DNA from: an uncultured Myxococcales bacterium
GTDB taxonomy: Bacteria > Myxococcota_A > Polyangia > Polyangiales > Polyangiaceae
Assembly: GCA_937998045.1 (NCBI GenBank)
Contig: CALKVG010000099.1
Coordinates: forward strand, 1-31,323
DNA: 31,323 nucleotides
Direction: 5' to 3'
The notes below the pieces were generated by a model that was not told the DNA's origin, did not search any database, and worked only from the letters and a program-made list of their open reading frames with translations. Each line of letters begins with the position of its first letter. Position 1 is the stretch's first letter. Made by a program: the position numbers and the translations under genes. This document shows, piece by piece, positions 6,823 to 15,394 of the stretch.

Positions 6823-7374
6823 ATGAGGACCGTTTTCCCTGCGATGTGTCTCGTCGTTGCGACGGCCGCGCTCTCGTGCGCGCCTCGCGAGGCGAGGGTA
6901 ACCGGGGCCACGATGATGCAGCCCAGCTCGTCCAGGTGCCCGCTGCAGCAGCTTTATGGAGTCGAGACGATGGTCAGCGACGTGAGATCCGGCGTGGCCG
7001 TCACGTTCGTGGCGCCTGAGAGCGAACGCGAGAAGCTGCGCGAGATCGTTCGCGACATGGCGACGCCGGCCGCGGGAACGAGGACCGACATCTTCGCCGG
7101 TTGCTCGTGCGCGGCGGCTCGGGCCGCCGCAGGTCCCATGAGCCCGAGCTCGATGAGCCCGGGCGCACCGAGACCGACGAGCGCTGGTGTGACGGGACCC
7201 GCCAGTGAGCGCGAAGAGCAGCGCGCGCCCCTCGTGTTTGCGGCGTTGGCGCGAGAGGACGACACCGCCACCGGGGCCATCTTGCTCCTGCGCGCGCGCA
7301 CGAACACCGAGGCGACTGCGCTCAGCACAGCCGTTCGTGAGAAGTTGGGCGCAATGCAAGACGGCTGTCCCTGA
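6823..7374 (+). CDS. Predicted lipoprotein of unknown function
   Basis: 183 residues. Signal MRTVFPAMCLVVATAALSC gives a plausible lipobox (A-L-S-C, C19). The mature protein has an alpha/beta-looking N-terminal part (residues 45-90, including VSDVRSGVAVTFVAPESERE), a Ser/Pro/Met-rich linker near 105-125, and a C-terminal part (residues 140-180) with LVFAALAREDDTATGAILLL. The two parts look alike in layout, each with a strand followed by a helix, suggesting a possible internal duplication. GGGAGAGG at 6806-6813 supports the ATG at 6823 rather than the frame opening at 6793. It is convergent with the next lipoprotein (23 bp). Family not recognised. Confidence 0.7.
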   Translation: MRTVFPAMCLVVATAALSCAPREARVTGATMMQPSSSRCPLQQLYGVETMVSDVRSGVAVTFVAPESEREKLREIVRDMATPAAGTRTDIFAGCSCAAARAAAGPMSPSSMSPGAPRPTSAGVTGPASEREEQRAPLVFAALAREDDTATGAILLLRARTNTEATALSTAVREKLGAMQDGCP

Positions 7375-7397
7375 GGGACGCGTCCGCTCGCTCGACC

Positions 7398-7751
7398 TCA
7401 GCCCCGGCCGGCATCTGCAGGAGCCGCGCTGTCGCCGCCCCCGCCGTCGGCCGGCGCGCTGCCATCGGCCGGCGCGCCATCGGCCGGCGCGCTGCCGTCG
7501 TCGCCGGCACCGTCCCCGGTGCTCGCTCCGTCGCTTCCCCCCGAGCCGTCGTCTCCTCCTCCGGAGCTGTCGCCTCCCCCGGAGCTGTCGTCGCCGCCGC
7601 CGCCTCCGTCATCGCCGCTCCCGGTGCCCGTGTCGGGCGCGTCCGGCGGAAGGGGACCGTTGTAGGCGTCGGGACCGAAGGAACACCCGGTCAGCTTCGC
7701 GGTGCCCAGCGCAAGCAGCACCGAGGCGAGGAAAATGTAGCTGGTCCTCAT
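7398..7751 (-). CDS. Low-complexity Gly/Asp/Ser-rich lipoprotein
   Basis: 117 residues. There is a clear lipoprotein signal: MRTSYIFLASVLLALG followed by lipobox LTGC (cleavage before the Cys). Nearly all of the mature chain is disordered low-complexity sequence, first Gly/Asp/Ser, then Ala/Pro/Asp/Gly repeats (variants of GSAPADGAPADG). AAGGAG nine bases upstream supports the start. It follows the 372-residue secreted protein by 88 bp on the same strand, with a hairpin between them. Such Asp/Gly-rich surface lipoproteins are common in myxobacteria-like genomes; no enzymatic function is suggested. Confidence 0.7.
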   Translation of the reverse strand: MRTSYIFLASVLLALGTAKLTGCSFGPDAYNGPLPPDAPDTGTGSGDDGGGGGDDSSGGGDSSGGGDDGSGGSDGASTGDGAGDDGSAPADGAPADGSAPADGGGGDSAAPADAGRG

Positions 7752-7799
7752 GATTCGCAGCTCCTTGACAAGCTCGCATCTCGATCCGGGATGTCCGCG

Positions 7800-7833
7800 C
7801 CCCGGCGCCCCAACATCATCGCACGCGCCGGGG
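7800..7833 (-). terminator. Stem-loop after the secreted-protein gene
   Basis: A perfect 9-bp inverted repeat, CCCCGGCGC (7800-7808) and GCGCCGGGG (7825-7833), with a 16-nt loop lies 6 bp downstream of the stop codon of the minus-strand gene ending at 7840. There is no T-run afterwards, so it may be a weak or factor-assisted terminator, or an mRNA 3'-end stabiliser separating expression of the receptor/secreted-protein pair from the low-complexity lipoprotein. Confidence 0.4.
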
Positions 7834-7839
7834 GGAGGA

Positions 7840-8958
7840 TCACGGCGAGGACCTCCCGAGGAGGCACTCGAAATCCGGCGTCGGAGCGGACGTCGCGCCG
7901 CCGTCCGCCGCCGGCAACGGCCCCGGAACGATGCTCTGGCAATTCACGGGAATGCCAGGAAGGATACCCGACCCGTAGAGCTGAGCTTGCGTCGTCGCGT
8001 CCGGGGTATTCATCCCGATGTCGTCCGGGTTCTGGCTCCCGGAGCCGCACTGGCTTTGATCCCCGCCGGTGATGTTCCCGGCGTCGTCGGTCGCATTGCA
8101 CTGCACGCGAGGGGCGAGGATGGCCACGTGAAACGACTGGCTGCAACCGTCCTGGCTGATCGTCAGGTCCCCGAAGACCTGGTCTCCGATGGCGCCCGTC
8201 GTGTCGTCCACGATAACCTTGAGTGGGCTCGTCCACTTGTAGTCGATCGTCGTCTGAGCCATGCCGCTGAAGGGGCCAGGCATGGCAGGACTCGAGCCGA
8301 AGGCGTTGTACTGGGGAATGGCGGGGTACGTGACGTTCGACTCGGTGATATTCGAAATCGTGCATACCCCGTTGACGGGATACACCGTATCGAACTTGCC
8401 CCAGTTGAACACGAAGTTGCTACCCGTGACCTGCGGCGGCTGACCCGCCGGCTTCGCCGTGAGTCCCGGCGCGTACGGATAGTTGGGGTTGAAGTCCGCC
8501 GGCGCTCCGCCGTTGGCCGACGTGCCGTACCCCTGCAGGTACCCTTGAATCAGCGTCCCGATGTACTCCGACTTGAAGGCCATCGACCCCGGCTCTTCGT
8601 TCTGATTCGTGTCGTTCGGATTCGGGAAGTACGTCTGAAGGCCGACCGGCTCGCCGACGACGGTCCCCGCCGTCGCTGCCTGGCAGACGTCGTTGCCGTT
8701 CATGTCCGAGCAGTTGTTCTGGGCGAGCCAGGGCAACACCCAGTTGCTGCAGTTGGCCCCCGTCGGCGGACCGATGGCCGTGTATTTCGCGATGGCCTCG
8801 TTGCTCTGCACGACACAACGGGGCAACGGCTCCGACGCACAATTCGGCGTGGCCGCGAGAAACACGGCAGACAGAGCCCACACGACGGCCCCGCCGCCTG
8901 CGGTCGCAGCGCCCCCCAGCAAGAGTCGGCTCTTCACGATACCCATCCTCGTTATCAT
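7840..8958 (-). CDS. Exported Cys-rich protein of unknown function, partner of the TonB-dependent receptor
   Basis: 372 residues. The N-terminal hydrophobic segment (about residues 10-37, KSRLLLGGAATAGGG onward) is a signal peptide or membrane anchor. The mature chain holds 11 cysteines and is rich in Asn, Gly, Pro and Thr, typical of an extracellular or surface protein. I recognise no domain. GGAAGGAAG six bases before the ATG at 8958 supports the first Met. It begins 20 bp after the stop of the TonB-dependent receptor, so the two are surely one operon. The arrangement, receptor then surface protein, is reminiscent of SusC/SusD-like pairing, but no SusD TPR-like sequence is visible. It could be a substrate-binding surface partner; this is inference from position only. 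Confidence 0.75.
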   Translation of the reverse strand: MITRMGIVKSRLLLGGAATAGGGAVVWALSAVFLAATPNCASEPLPRCVVQSNEAIAKYTAIGPPTGANCSNWVLPWLAQNNCSDMNGNDVCQAATAGTVVGEPVGLQTYFPNPNDTNQNEEPGSMAFKSEYIGTLIQGYLQGYGTSANGGAPADFNPNYPYAPGLTAKPAGQPPQVTGSNFVFNWGKFDTVYPVNGVCTISNITESNVTYPAIPQYNAFGSSPAMPGPFSGMAQTTIDYKWTSPLKVIVDDTTGAIGDQVFGDLTISQDGCSQSFHVAILAPRVQCNATDDAGNITGGDQSQCGSGSQNPDDIGMNTPDATTQAQLYGSGILPGIPVNCQSIVPGPLPAADGGATSAPTPDFECLLGRSSP

Positions 8959-8978
8959 GACGAACTTCCTTCCCCGCC

Positions 8979-11900
8979 TTAGAACGTGCCCCGGAGGCTG
9001 AACCGGAAGTAACGCGGCGCCTGGTACGCCGTGGGGAGTCCGAAGTCCGGGTTGAGGTCCGCCTTGTAGAGCGGCCTGGCCGAGCCGTCGCCCGGGGTCA
9101 CGCGCACATCGCGCAGCGTTCCGTTCTGCTTTCCGATCGCGCCCTGCGCCGTGTAGAGGTCGTTGTACTCGGTGATCTCCTGGAAGTTCAGGAGGTTGAA
9201 GCAGTCGATGGACGCGGTGATCGACTTATCCTTGTCGATCTGGAAGCGATAACCCAGGTTCGCGTCCACGTCGTACGTCCAGGGAGTGCGCCCCCCCGAG
9301 CCGCGGGGCAAAAGGAGATTGAAGGCGCTGCCGGTGCCGTAATAGACGTCGCCGGCGAAGTAGTTCATCGGCGTTCCCGACGTGGCGCGAAACGACAGGC
9401 CCGTAGAGATGTGGTGTTGCGGGCTCGCGATCTGCCAGTCCTTCGCACCGAACAGCTTGATCGCGTGCGTCGTATCGCCGTCCAGGGGACCATTCGTATT
9501 GATCGTGAAGGTCTTCAGGTCGAAGTCGGCGTTGTGGTTCGGATCGAGCTCGCCGTTCGAAGTGCGATAGAGGCCGCCGATATTCCCGCGGAGATACGAG
9601 AGCGTGTAGCTCGCGCTCGTGAGCCAGTCGTCGCCGAACGTCTTCACGAAGTACAGCGTGCCCGCGTCGTAGACGCGCGTCGCCGTCGGGAAGTCGCTCG
9701 CCCAGCCGTAGCCGGGGTTGCCGAGAAAGAACGTGTTCAAGACGTCCCGGCTCATGTCGTCCAGCCAGGATACGATCCAGCGGCGCTGGTAGCTCACCCC
9801 GAGGCGAGCGTCCTTGAGAATCTCGTATTCGCCACCGGCGACGAAGTCGTCCTCGGTCGTCGGCTTCACGCTCGGGTCGATCGGGTCCGAACCGCCTCCG
9901 AAGGCGTGCCACGTCTGCGAAGGGCTGTACGCGGGGTTGGCCGAGCCATTTCCGACGCTGCAACTGTTGGCGGCAGGGACGTTCGCACCAGACGGACAAC
10001 CCGACGTTGTCGGAGCCTGCGCCGAGCCGGTGGGGTTCACGGCGGGGTGCACCGCGAGAACGCTCGGCTGCCCGACGAGGCTGTCGTTGGCCAGCGCCAG
10101 GGGAGTGTTCTCGTAGTAACGCGCGTAGTTGGCGAAGATCTTCGCGCGGCCCGACTGCGTCGGGTCGTAGATGATGCCGACGCGCGGCGACCACTCGTTG
10201 GGGAAGCTCAGGGCGGCGGCGCCTTCGGTGTTGTAGAGCGTCTGGGCGTCGTAACGCACACCGAAGTTGGCGGTGATGACGTCCATGATGCTCCAGCTAT
10301 CCTGGAGGAAGCCACCCGCGATGATCGACTTCGTCTGGACATGGAGGGGGTCCGCCTTGATGGCGTTGTCCGGCCCGTTCAGGACGCCGAACCCTTCGTT
10401 CTCGACGATGGTTGCGCCGCTGGGATCCTCACTGAGGACGGCTCCACCGGCGTGCCCGTAGAGCTCATCCATCGTCGTGAGCTCGATGTTGAAGCCTGCC
10501 TTGATGACGTGGTGACCCGCAGCCTGAAGCAGGTACGTGAGCGTGCTGCCGATCGTGTAGCGCCCGTAGATCTGGCGGTAGAGGTGGCTCTCCGGACCGA
10601 GGGGACCGCCGCTCGAGTAGCTGGGCACGGGGCACACGGTGTTGAGGCCCATGGGAGCGCCCGCCGGCGGCATGCACGCCGCACCGAGCTGCGCGTTGTT
10701 CTCGAACTCGGTGATCGAGTGATATCCGTAATAGGGCATCATTCCGCCCGTGAACGGACTGTTCGGCGTGCGGTTCCAGCTGACGTTGGGGATGGCGGAA
10801 AGGCCCTGGTTCGACCCGATGAGCGAGCCGTCGTTCGGCAGCGCTTCATCCTGCTCGTAGTGGTAGCCCACCGTCGTATCGATGAGGACGCGCTTGTTCG
10901 CGAACTCGGTCGACCATTTCAACGAGGCGTCGTACGCCTGCGTGTTGGCCTGGAGCGCCGTCGAATTGTAGGTGCCCTCCGGGAAGCCGTTCAGCTGCGG
11001 ACCGCCGGACCTGGGGTCGATGCTGAACTTCCCCGGACCGCCGGTCGTCGTCGGCGCCGCGATGAACGTCGCGGTGATCTTGTTGTCGGGGTTGATCGCG
11101 AAGGTCAGCTTACCGAGCGCCTGGAGCGCCTGGGACACCGCGCTGTAATGCTCGTTGAACTGCGGCATCTGCGTGGTCTGCGGACACGGGGGGTTGCCGG
11201 GGGTGCCGCAGTTCGGGTTGAGCGCCTGGCTCAAATCGCCGGTCTGCTTGTAGAAGAAGCGGTTTACGTCGTAGTTCTCCGTCGAATAGTCGACGCCGAC
11301 GTAGAACCACAACTTGTCCTTCATGATCGGGCCGCCGACGTCGGCACCGAGGCTCCCCGTATAGCTGAGCGGGTCCGAGAAGCTGACCGCGCCCACTCCG
11401 ACGGGCGGCACCTTGGGCGTACCGGCCAGGGAGCCCGGCGCCCAGTCACCCCACACCCCGCCGTGGAACTCGTTCGAACCGGACTTCGTAATCGCCGAGA
11501 TCGATCCGCCGGTCGTACGCCCGTATTCCGGCATGTAACCGCCGGTGATGACGTTGACTTCCTTGACGAACTCCGTCGAGAGGGGCGTACCGATGATGCC
11601 GAGACCGGGGTTGCCGACGTTCAGGCCGTCGACCATATAGGTGTTCTCGGGTGAGGACGAGCCGGCGAAGGATACGCCGTAGGTATCCGTTTTCGCGCCG
11701 GGCGTGACCTCCGCGACGGCCTCGATCGACTTGTTCGCACCGCCCTTGCCGCCCGGAGGAGCGACCGGGATGCGGTTCGTGAACTCCTTCGTGATGTTGG
11801 TACCGACGGAGCTGGATCCGACGTCGACCACCGGAGCCCTGGCGACGACGACCACCTCCTCGGCGGTGACCGTCGACGGAAGGAGCTCCGCGTTGACACG

Positions 11901-12245
11901 CAGCGTTGCATCCGTGCGGAGCGCGATCCCGTCGCGGGTGAACGGCTTGAAGCCGTCCTTCTCGAACCGCACGCTATACGTACCCGACGGCAGATCGGGG
12001 ATACGGAAGAAACCCGCCGTGTCGGTTACGACGACCTGCTCGCCCTGCAGGTCCGGTGACGTCGCCGTAACGATGACGTCAGACAGCGGGGACTTGTCCT
12101 GCGTGTTCGTGACGGTTCCCGTCAGCACGCCGGCGCCCTGCTGGGCGTAAGCGGTCTTCGCGCCGGTCAGGATCGCGACGACGAAGGCGAACACGAACAG
12201 CGAGGCAGCCCAGCAGACCCGGAGTTTCAATGTGGTCTCACGCAT
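8979..12245 (-). CDS. TonB-dependent outer-membrane receptor with carboxypeptidase-regulatory-like N-terminal domain
   Basis: 1088 residues. Signal peptide with a hydrophobic core ends near AYAQQ (residue 36). Residues about 37-115 form a CarboxypepD_reg-like beta domain (GVLTGTVTNTQDKSPLSDVI and SGTYSVRFEKDGFKPFTRDG). A TonB-box-like EEVVVVA follows, then the plug domain with YMVDGLNVGNPGLG and ITGGYMPEYGRTTGGSISA. The rest is a long beta-barrel with many aromatic-ended strands, ending in FRFSLRGTF with terminal Phe as in outer-membrane barrels. The size and architecture fit large-substrate receptors of the SusC/oligosaccharide or peptide type. Substrate unknown. GGGGGAG sits very close to the ATG. 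It is divergent, across 1.2 kb, from the TonB/ExbB/ExbD operon that could energise it. Confidence 0.92.
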   Translation of the reverse strand: MRETTLKLRVCWAASLFVFAFVVAILTGAKTAYAQQGAGVLTGTVTNTQDKSPLSDVIVTATSPDLQGEQVVVTDTAGFFRIPDLPSGTYSVRFEKDGFKPFTRDGIALRTDATLRVNAELLPSTVTAEEVVVVARAPVVDVGSSSVGTNITKEFTNRIPVAPPGGKGGANKSIEAVAEVTPGAKTDTYGVSFAGSSSPENTYMVDGLNVGNPGLGIIGTPLSTEFVKEVNVITGGYMPEYGRTTGGSISAITKSGSNEFHGGVWGDWAPGSLAGTPKVPPVGVGAVSFSDPLSYTGSLGADVGGPIMKDKLWFYVGVDYSTENYDVNRFFYKQTGDLSQALNPNCGTPGNPPCPQTTQMPQFNEHYSAVSQALQALGKLTFAINPDNKITATFIAAPTTTGGPGKFSIDPRSGGPQLNGFPEGTYNSTALQANTQAYDASLKWSTEFANKRVLIDTTVGYHYEQDEALPNDGSLIGSNQGLSAIPNVSWNRTPNSPFTGGMMPYYGYHSITEFENNAQLGAACMPPAGAPMGLNTVCPVPSYSSGGPLGPESHLYRQIYGRYTIGSTLTYLLQAAGHHVIKAGFNIELTTMDELYGHAGGAVLSEDPSGATIVENEGFGVLNGPDNAIKADPLHVQTKSIIAGGFLQDSWSIMDVITANFGVRYDAQTLYNTEGAAALSFPNEWSPRVGIIYDPTQSGRAKIFANYARYYENTPLALANDSLVGQPSVLAVHPAVNPTGSAQAPTTSGCPSGANVPAANSCSVGNGSANPAYSPSQTWHAFGGGSDPIDPSVKPTTEDDFVAGGEYEILKDARLGVSYQRRWIVSWLDDMSRDVLNTFFLGNPGYGWASDFPTATRVYDAGTLYFVKTFGDDWLTSASYTLSYLRGNIGGLYRTSNGELDPNHNADFDLKTFTINTNGPLDGDTTHAIKLFGAKDWQIASPQHHISTGLSFRATSGTPMNYFAGDVYYGTGSAFNLLLPRGSGGRTPWTYDVDANLGYRFQIDKDKSITASIDCFNLLNFQEITEYNDLYTAQGAIGKQNGTLRDVRVTPGDGSARPLYKADLNPDFGLPTAYQAPRYFRFSLRGTF

Positions 12246-13450
12246 TTCTCCCCCGTGGAGAACCCAATCGCGACGACGAGACGAGCCGAATCACTTCACG
12301 CGGAGGCGTTTTCTTCGAGCAAAAGCCCACCCGGCTCGAAGATGCTTCCCCGCACTGAGCGCCTCCACAGCGACAGAGGCTGGTACCAATGACCGCGGTG
12401 GACCGTAGTGCGCAGGAAACGGTGGTGTCAACAAGATCCCGCGGCGAACGGACCAGAAGTTTGAGCAAGGGCAAGACGGCTCGGCGCGCCGGTGCGACAT
12501 CGCTTCGATCGTCGCGATCGCCGCGGTTTCCCAGTAGCTTCGTGCATCCCGAGCGGCTCACGACAGCGGCGAAAAGAGCGCGGGTGGACAGCGCAGAGAC
12601 CACCGATCGCAGGCGATGAGCGGCTCCAAAAGGAGGGCAGCCTGGTATGCTATTGGTCTGCCAGTGGTCCGCTCGGAGGCCGCTTCCCGAGGAAAGGCGA
12701 GTTCGCCGCCCGATGGTGAGCCGCTTTCCCGCGTTGCGGCCACGAGGGGATTGGAGTTCTCCGTGGATTCGAGCATGACATGGCGCGCCAGAGCAATTAC
12801 CGGGCCCGGGCTTTCTTCCAGCATTTCCGTGAAGAAAGGGGGTCGGACGATCGCGATCCCCGGGATCATCCGTACGATCTCTGAGGACGTACCCGCGGCG
12901 CCGCTCGTGTCGGGGGAGTCGCGATTTCGCCCAGTGGTCTCACCGACGTCCCGCCGACGAGTACCTTTCCTGGCCTGGCACGCCGCGAGCAGAACGCGCA
13001 CGGCCCGGGCACACGATGCGAGAACGCGGGAGGCTCTTCATCCGATGTTCTCTGGAGCAAGACGCGATCCGCAGCACTCGAACACGGCAAATGGCCCGCA
13101 CTTCATCGCGTCCGCGCGCGCCCATACTTCGAAACGCGAAGGGATCTCGATGCTCCTCGCCCCGCGCCCCGCATGTGCTAAACCGTCGCGACGGCGCGTC
13201 GCGCGCACCGGTCCATCGCAAGACCACCTCCTTACCTCTTGCTCGCACGAGCTCCCGGCGCGCCTCGGTCCCTGGAGGCAGCGCCCATCGCAACGAAGTC
13301 GGTCGCGGCGCAATCGGTCGGGAGCGAGCCTGACCGCCTCGGCCGTACGTGCCGCTCTGGCCCGCTCGGCTTGCGGGCTACCGGCTGTGATACAAGGTGT
13401 GCGACTCTTCGAGCGGCCGCTGGCCCCATTCCCAAGGCAGTAGGTAGCCA
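12246..13450. other. 1.2-kb gap without a convincing gene
   Basis: Between the divergent receptor and tonB genes. Open frames exist on both strands (for example 12616-13443 plus, 12558-13001 minus), but their translations are Arg/Ser-rich, carry no recognisable domain, and the codons of the plus frame lack the strong GC-ending bias seen in neighbouring genes. An exact 8-bp palindrome TGGTACCA lies at 12381-12388. The region probably holds the promoters of both flanking transcripts, possibly long leaders or a decayed gene. I see no tRNA or repeat array in it. Confidence 0.5.
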
Positions 13451-14179
13451 ATGTTCGATTCCGTTCTCCAGCAGAACATCCCCAAGCGCCAGCTAGGCCG
13501 CGGCGCGATCTTTTCGATCGTGGCTCACGTCCTCGTCATCGGGCTCGCGCTGTACATCTCGTCGCGGCCCAAGGCGCCCGAGAAGAGGGAGCGAACGGTT
13601 ACCTTCATGACACCTCCGCCGCCGCCACCGCCTCCCCCACCACCGGGCGGCGGCTCGATCACCAAGGCGAAGACCGAGCACAAGAAGATCATCAAGCCCA
13701 AAGAGGAAATCGTTCAGACCAAAGAGCACATCGAGAAGCCGAAGCCGAAGGAGGCGCCCAAGCCGGAGCCGGAGCCCGAGCCCGAGGGCGTCGAGGGCGG
13801 GGTCAAGGGCGGCGTGGTCGGGGGAGTGGTCGGCGGCGTCGTCGGCGGGACTGTGGGCGGCCAGCTGGGCGGCCAGCTCGGAGGAACCGGGGTGATTCCG
13901 TTCGGGGCGGGCATGCAGCGTCCGACGCTCCTGGCTCACCCTGCGCCGACCTACACCAAAGAAGCGATGGCGATGAGAGTCAGCGGGGTCGCCCTCGTGA
14001 AGTGTGTAATCAATCTCGATGGCAGCTTGAGCGATTGCAAGATCATGAAGAGCTTACAGTACATGGATCAACCCATCCTCGACGTACTGAAGTCGTGGAA
14101 GTACACCCCAATCATGTACCAGGGGCATCCGCAGCGCGTCGAAATGGTCATCCCCGTCAGAGTAGCCAGCCCCACCTGA
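13451..14179 (+). CDS. tonB: Energy transducer TonB
   Basis: 242 residues. It couples proton-motive force from ExbB/ExbD to outer-membrane receptors. A short cytoplasmic N-terminus is followed by one membrane helix (about residues 20-40, IFSIVAHVLVIGLALYI). The periplasm-spanning linker begins with an uninterrupted polyproline run, continues as Lys/Glu/Pro repeats (KPKEAPKPEPEPEPE), then turns into an unusual Gly-Val repeat (GGVVGGVVGGVVGG, then GGQLGGQLGG). The C-terminal TonB domain (about 155-242) contains YTKEAMAMRVSGVALVKCVI and ends with KYTPIMYQGHPQRVEM. C185 and C196 could form a disulfide inside the domain. It is the first gene of an apparent operon with exbB and two exbD genes; its ATG is preceded by only a weak AGGTAG. 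Confidence 0.92.
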   Translation: MFDSVLQQNIPKRQLGRGAIFSIVAHVLVIGLALYISSRPKAPEKRERTVTFMTPPPPPPPPPPPGGGSITKAKTEHKKIIKPKEEIVQTKEHIEKPKPKEAPKPEPEPEPEGVEGGVKGGVVGGVVGGVVGGTVGGQLGGQLGGTGVIPFGAGMQRPTLLAHPAPTYTKEAMAMRVSGVALVKCVINLDGSLSDCKIMKSLQYMDQPILDVLKSWKYTPIMYQGHPQRVEMVIPVRVASPT

Positions 14180-14226
14180 GTTTTCCCGCGTAGAGCGCGC
14201 ACAGAAAAGCGAGAGAGGTAACCGTC

Positions 14227-14964
14227 ATGCAATTTACGTTGTCCGAGCTCTGGCACCACATGGGCCTATTCGCCCGATGCATCGTGGGGGTGCTGGCCCT
14301 CATGTCCATGTCGTCGCTGCTCGTGGCTGCCGAGCGCTTCTTCGCGTTCAGCAAGTCGCGCAAGCAGTCGATGAAGTTCGCGACCGAGATCTCCGGTCCG
14401 CTGTCGCGCGGGGAGCTCGACAACGCCGCCGCCGCGGCGACCGGCGCGCAGGGGTATCTCGGTCGAGTGGTCGGCGCGGGCCTCAACGCGTGGCGAATGA
14501 GCCCGCGGATCGACGCCGACCTGACGTTCGAGTCGGTCGCGCGCGCGCTCGAGCGCGGATCGCAGCGAGAGCTGCAGCTCATGAAGCGCGGGCAGGGCGT
14601 CCTCGCCACGGTGTCGTCGACGGCGCCGTTCGTGGGACTCCTCGGAACCGTCATGGGCATCGTCAACTCGTTCCAGGCGATGGCGGCCTCCGGCTCCGGC
14701 GGCCTCGGTACGGTGTCGGCGGGTATCGCCGAAGCCCTCATCACGACGGCGTTCGGCCTCCTCGTCGCCATCCCGGCCGTCATGCTCTTCAACTACTTCC
14801 AGGGTTGGATCGAGGCGCGCGCGGTCGACATGTCGGAGTCGTCGAACGAGCTCCTCGACCTCGTCGCCACCCAGCTCAAGATGGCGCGCATGCACTCGTC
14901 GATGCCGCCGCACGCGTCGCAGCCTCCCCCTCCCCGCGTCGGCATGGCCGGGCGCCTAGGGTAA
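14227..14964 (+). CDS. exbB: ExbB/TolQ/MotA-family proton channel protein
   Basis: 245 residues. It is the stator-like inner-membrane subunit that forms the pentameric channel around ExbD. There are three membrane helices: about residues 12-33 (CIVGVLALMSMSSLLVAAE), 127-150 (STAPFVGLLGTVMGIVNSF) and 165-190 (IAEALITTAFGLLVAIPAV). A cytoplasmic loop between the first two and a His/Pro-rich C-terminal tail complete it. APFVGLLGTVMGI and the TTAFGLLVAIPA segment are family hallmarks. AGAGAGG upstream is a good ribosome binding site. It starts 47 bp after tonB and ends 4 bp before the first exbD. Confidence 0.93.
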   Translation: MQFTLSELWHHMGLFARCIVGVLALMSMSSLLVAAERFFAFSKSRKQSMKFATEISGPLSRGELDNAAAAATGAQGYLGRVVGAGLNAWRMSPRIDADLTFESVARALERGSQRELQLMKRGQGVLATVSSTAPFVGLLGTVMGIVNSFQAMAASGSGGLGTVSAGIAEALITTAFGLLVAIPAVMLFNYFQGWIEARAVDMSESSNELLDLVATQLKMARMHSSMPPHASQPPPPRVGMAGRLG

Positions 14965-14968
14965 TCCC

Positions 14969-15385
14969 ATGGCCTTCGCGGCAGGCGGCTCCAAGGGCGT
15001 CAAGAACGACATCAACATCACGCCCCTCGTGGACGTCGTTCTCGTTCTCCTCATCATCTTCATGGTCATCACGCCGATGCTTCAGCGTGGAAAGCCAGTC
15101 CACCTGCCCAAGGCGAAGCAGATCGGCGGCGAGGACAGCAAGAGCGACCCGCTCATCCTCTCGATCACGACCGACAAGAAACTCTGGGTCGAGAGCGATC
15201 CGGTCCCGGAGGGTGACATCGAGTCGCGCATCGCCGCGGAGCTCGTGACCGAGCCCAACAAGCGGCTGCTCCTCAAGGGGGACGAGGCGCTCACGGTGGG
15301 CGACGTTCGAAAGCTGATGGCTCACGCGAAGAACGGCGGGGCCAAGGCGGTCCAGCTGGCCGTCGAAGAGTTGAAATCGAAGTAG
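14969..15385 (+). CDS. exbD: ExbD/TolR-family biopolymer transport protein, copy 1
   Basis: 138 residues. Topology is one N-terminal membrane helix plus a periplasmic domain. INITPLVDVVLVLLIIFMV (from residue 15) carries D22, the conserved membrane aspartate that carries protons in this family. The periplasmic part (residues 45-138) includes LILSITTDKKLWVESDPVPE and the terminal AVQLAVEELKSK typical of the ExbD fold. It starts 4 bp after exbB and stops 9 bp before a second exbD, so translation is likely coupled. Confidence 0.92.
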   Translation: MAFAAGGSKGVKNDINITPLVDVVLVLLIIFMVITPMLQRGKPVHLPKAKQIGGEDSKSDPLILSITTDKKLWVESDPVPEGDIESRIAAELVTEPNKRLLLKGDEALTVGDVRKLMAHAKNGGAKAVQLAVEELKSK

Positions 15386-15394
15386 GAGTTCTCG

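Noticed and set aside
9411..11654. Long plus-strand open frame of 747 codons
   Set aside because: It is antisense to the TonB-dependent receptor, its translation is Arg/Val/Ala-rich without domains, and the receptor frame explains the region fully.
12381..12388. TGGTACCA as an operator of a GntR/HutC-type amino-sugar regulator
   Set aside because: Known sites of that type have a longer symmetric core with a central spacer; an 8-bp palindrome alone is too short to claim.
12616..13443. 275-codon plus-strand frame in the receptor-tonB gap
   Set aside because: No recognisable domain, Arg/Ser-rich translation and codon use unlike neighbouring genes; treated as non-coding or decayed.
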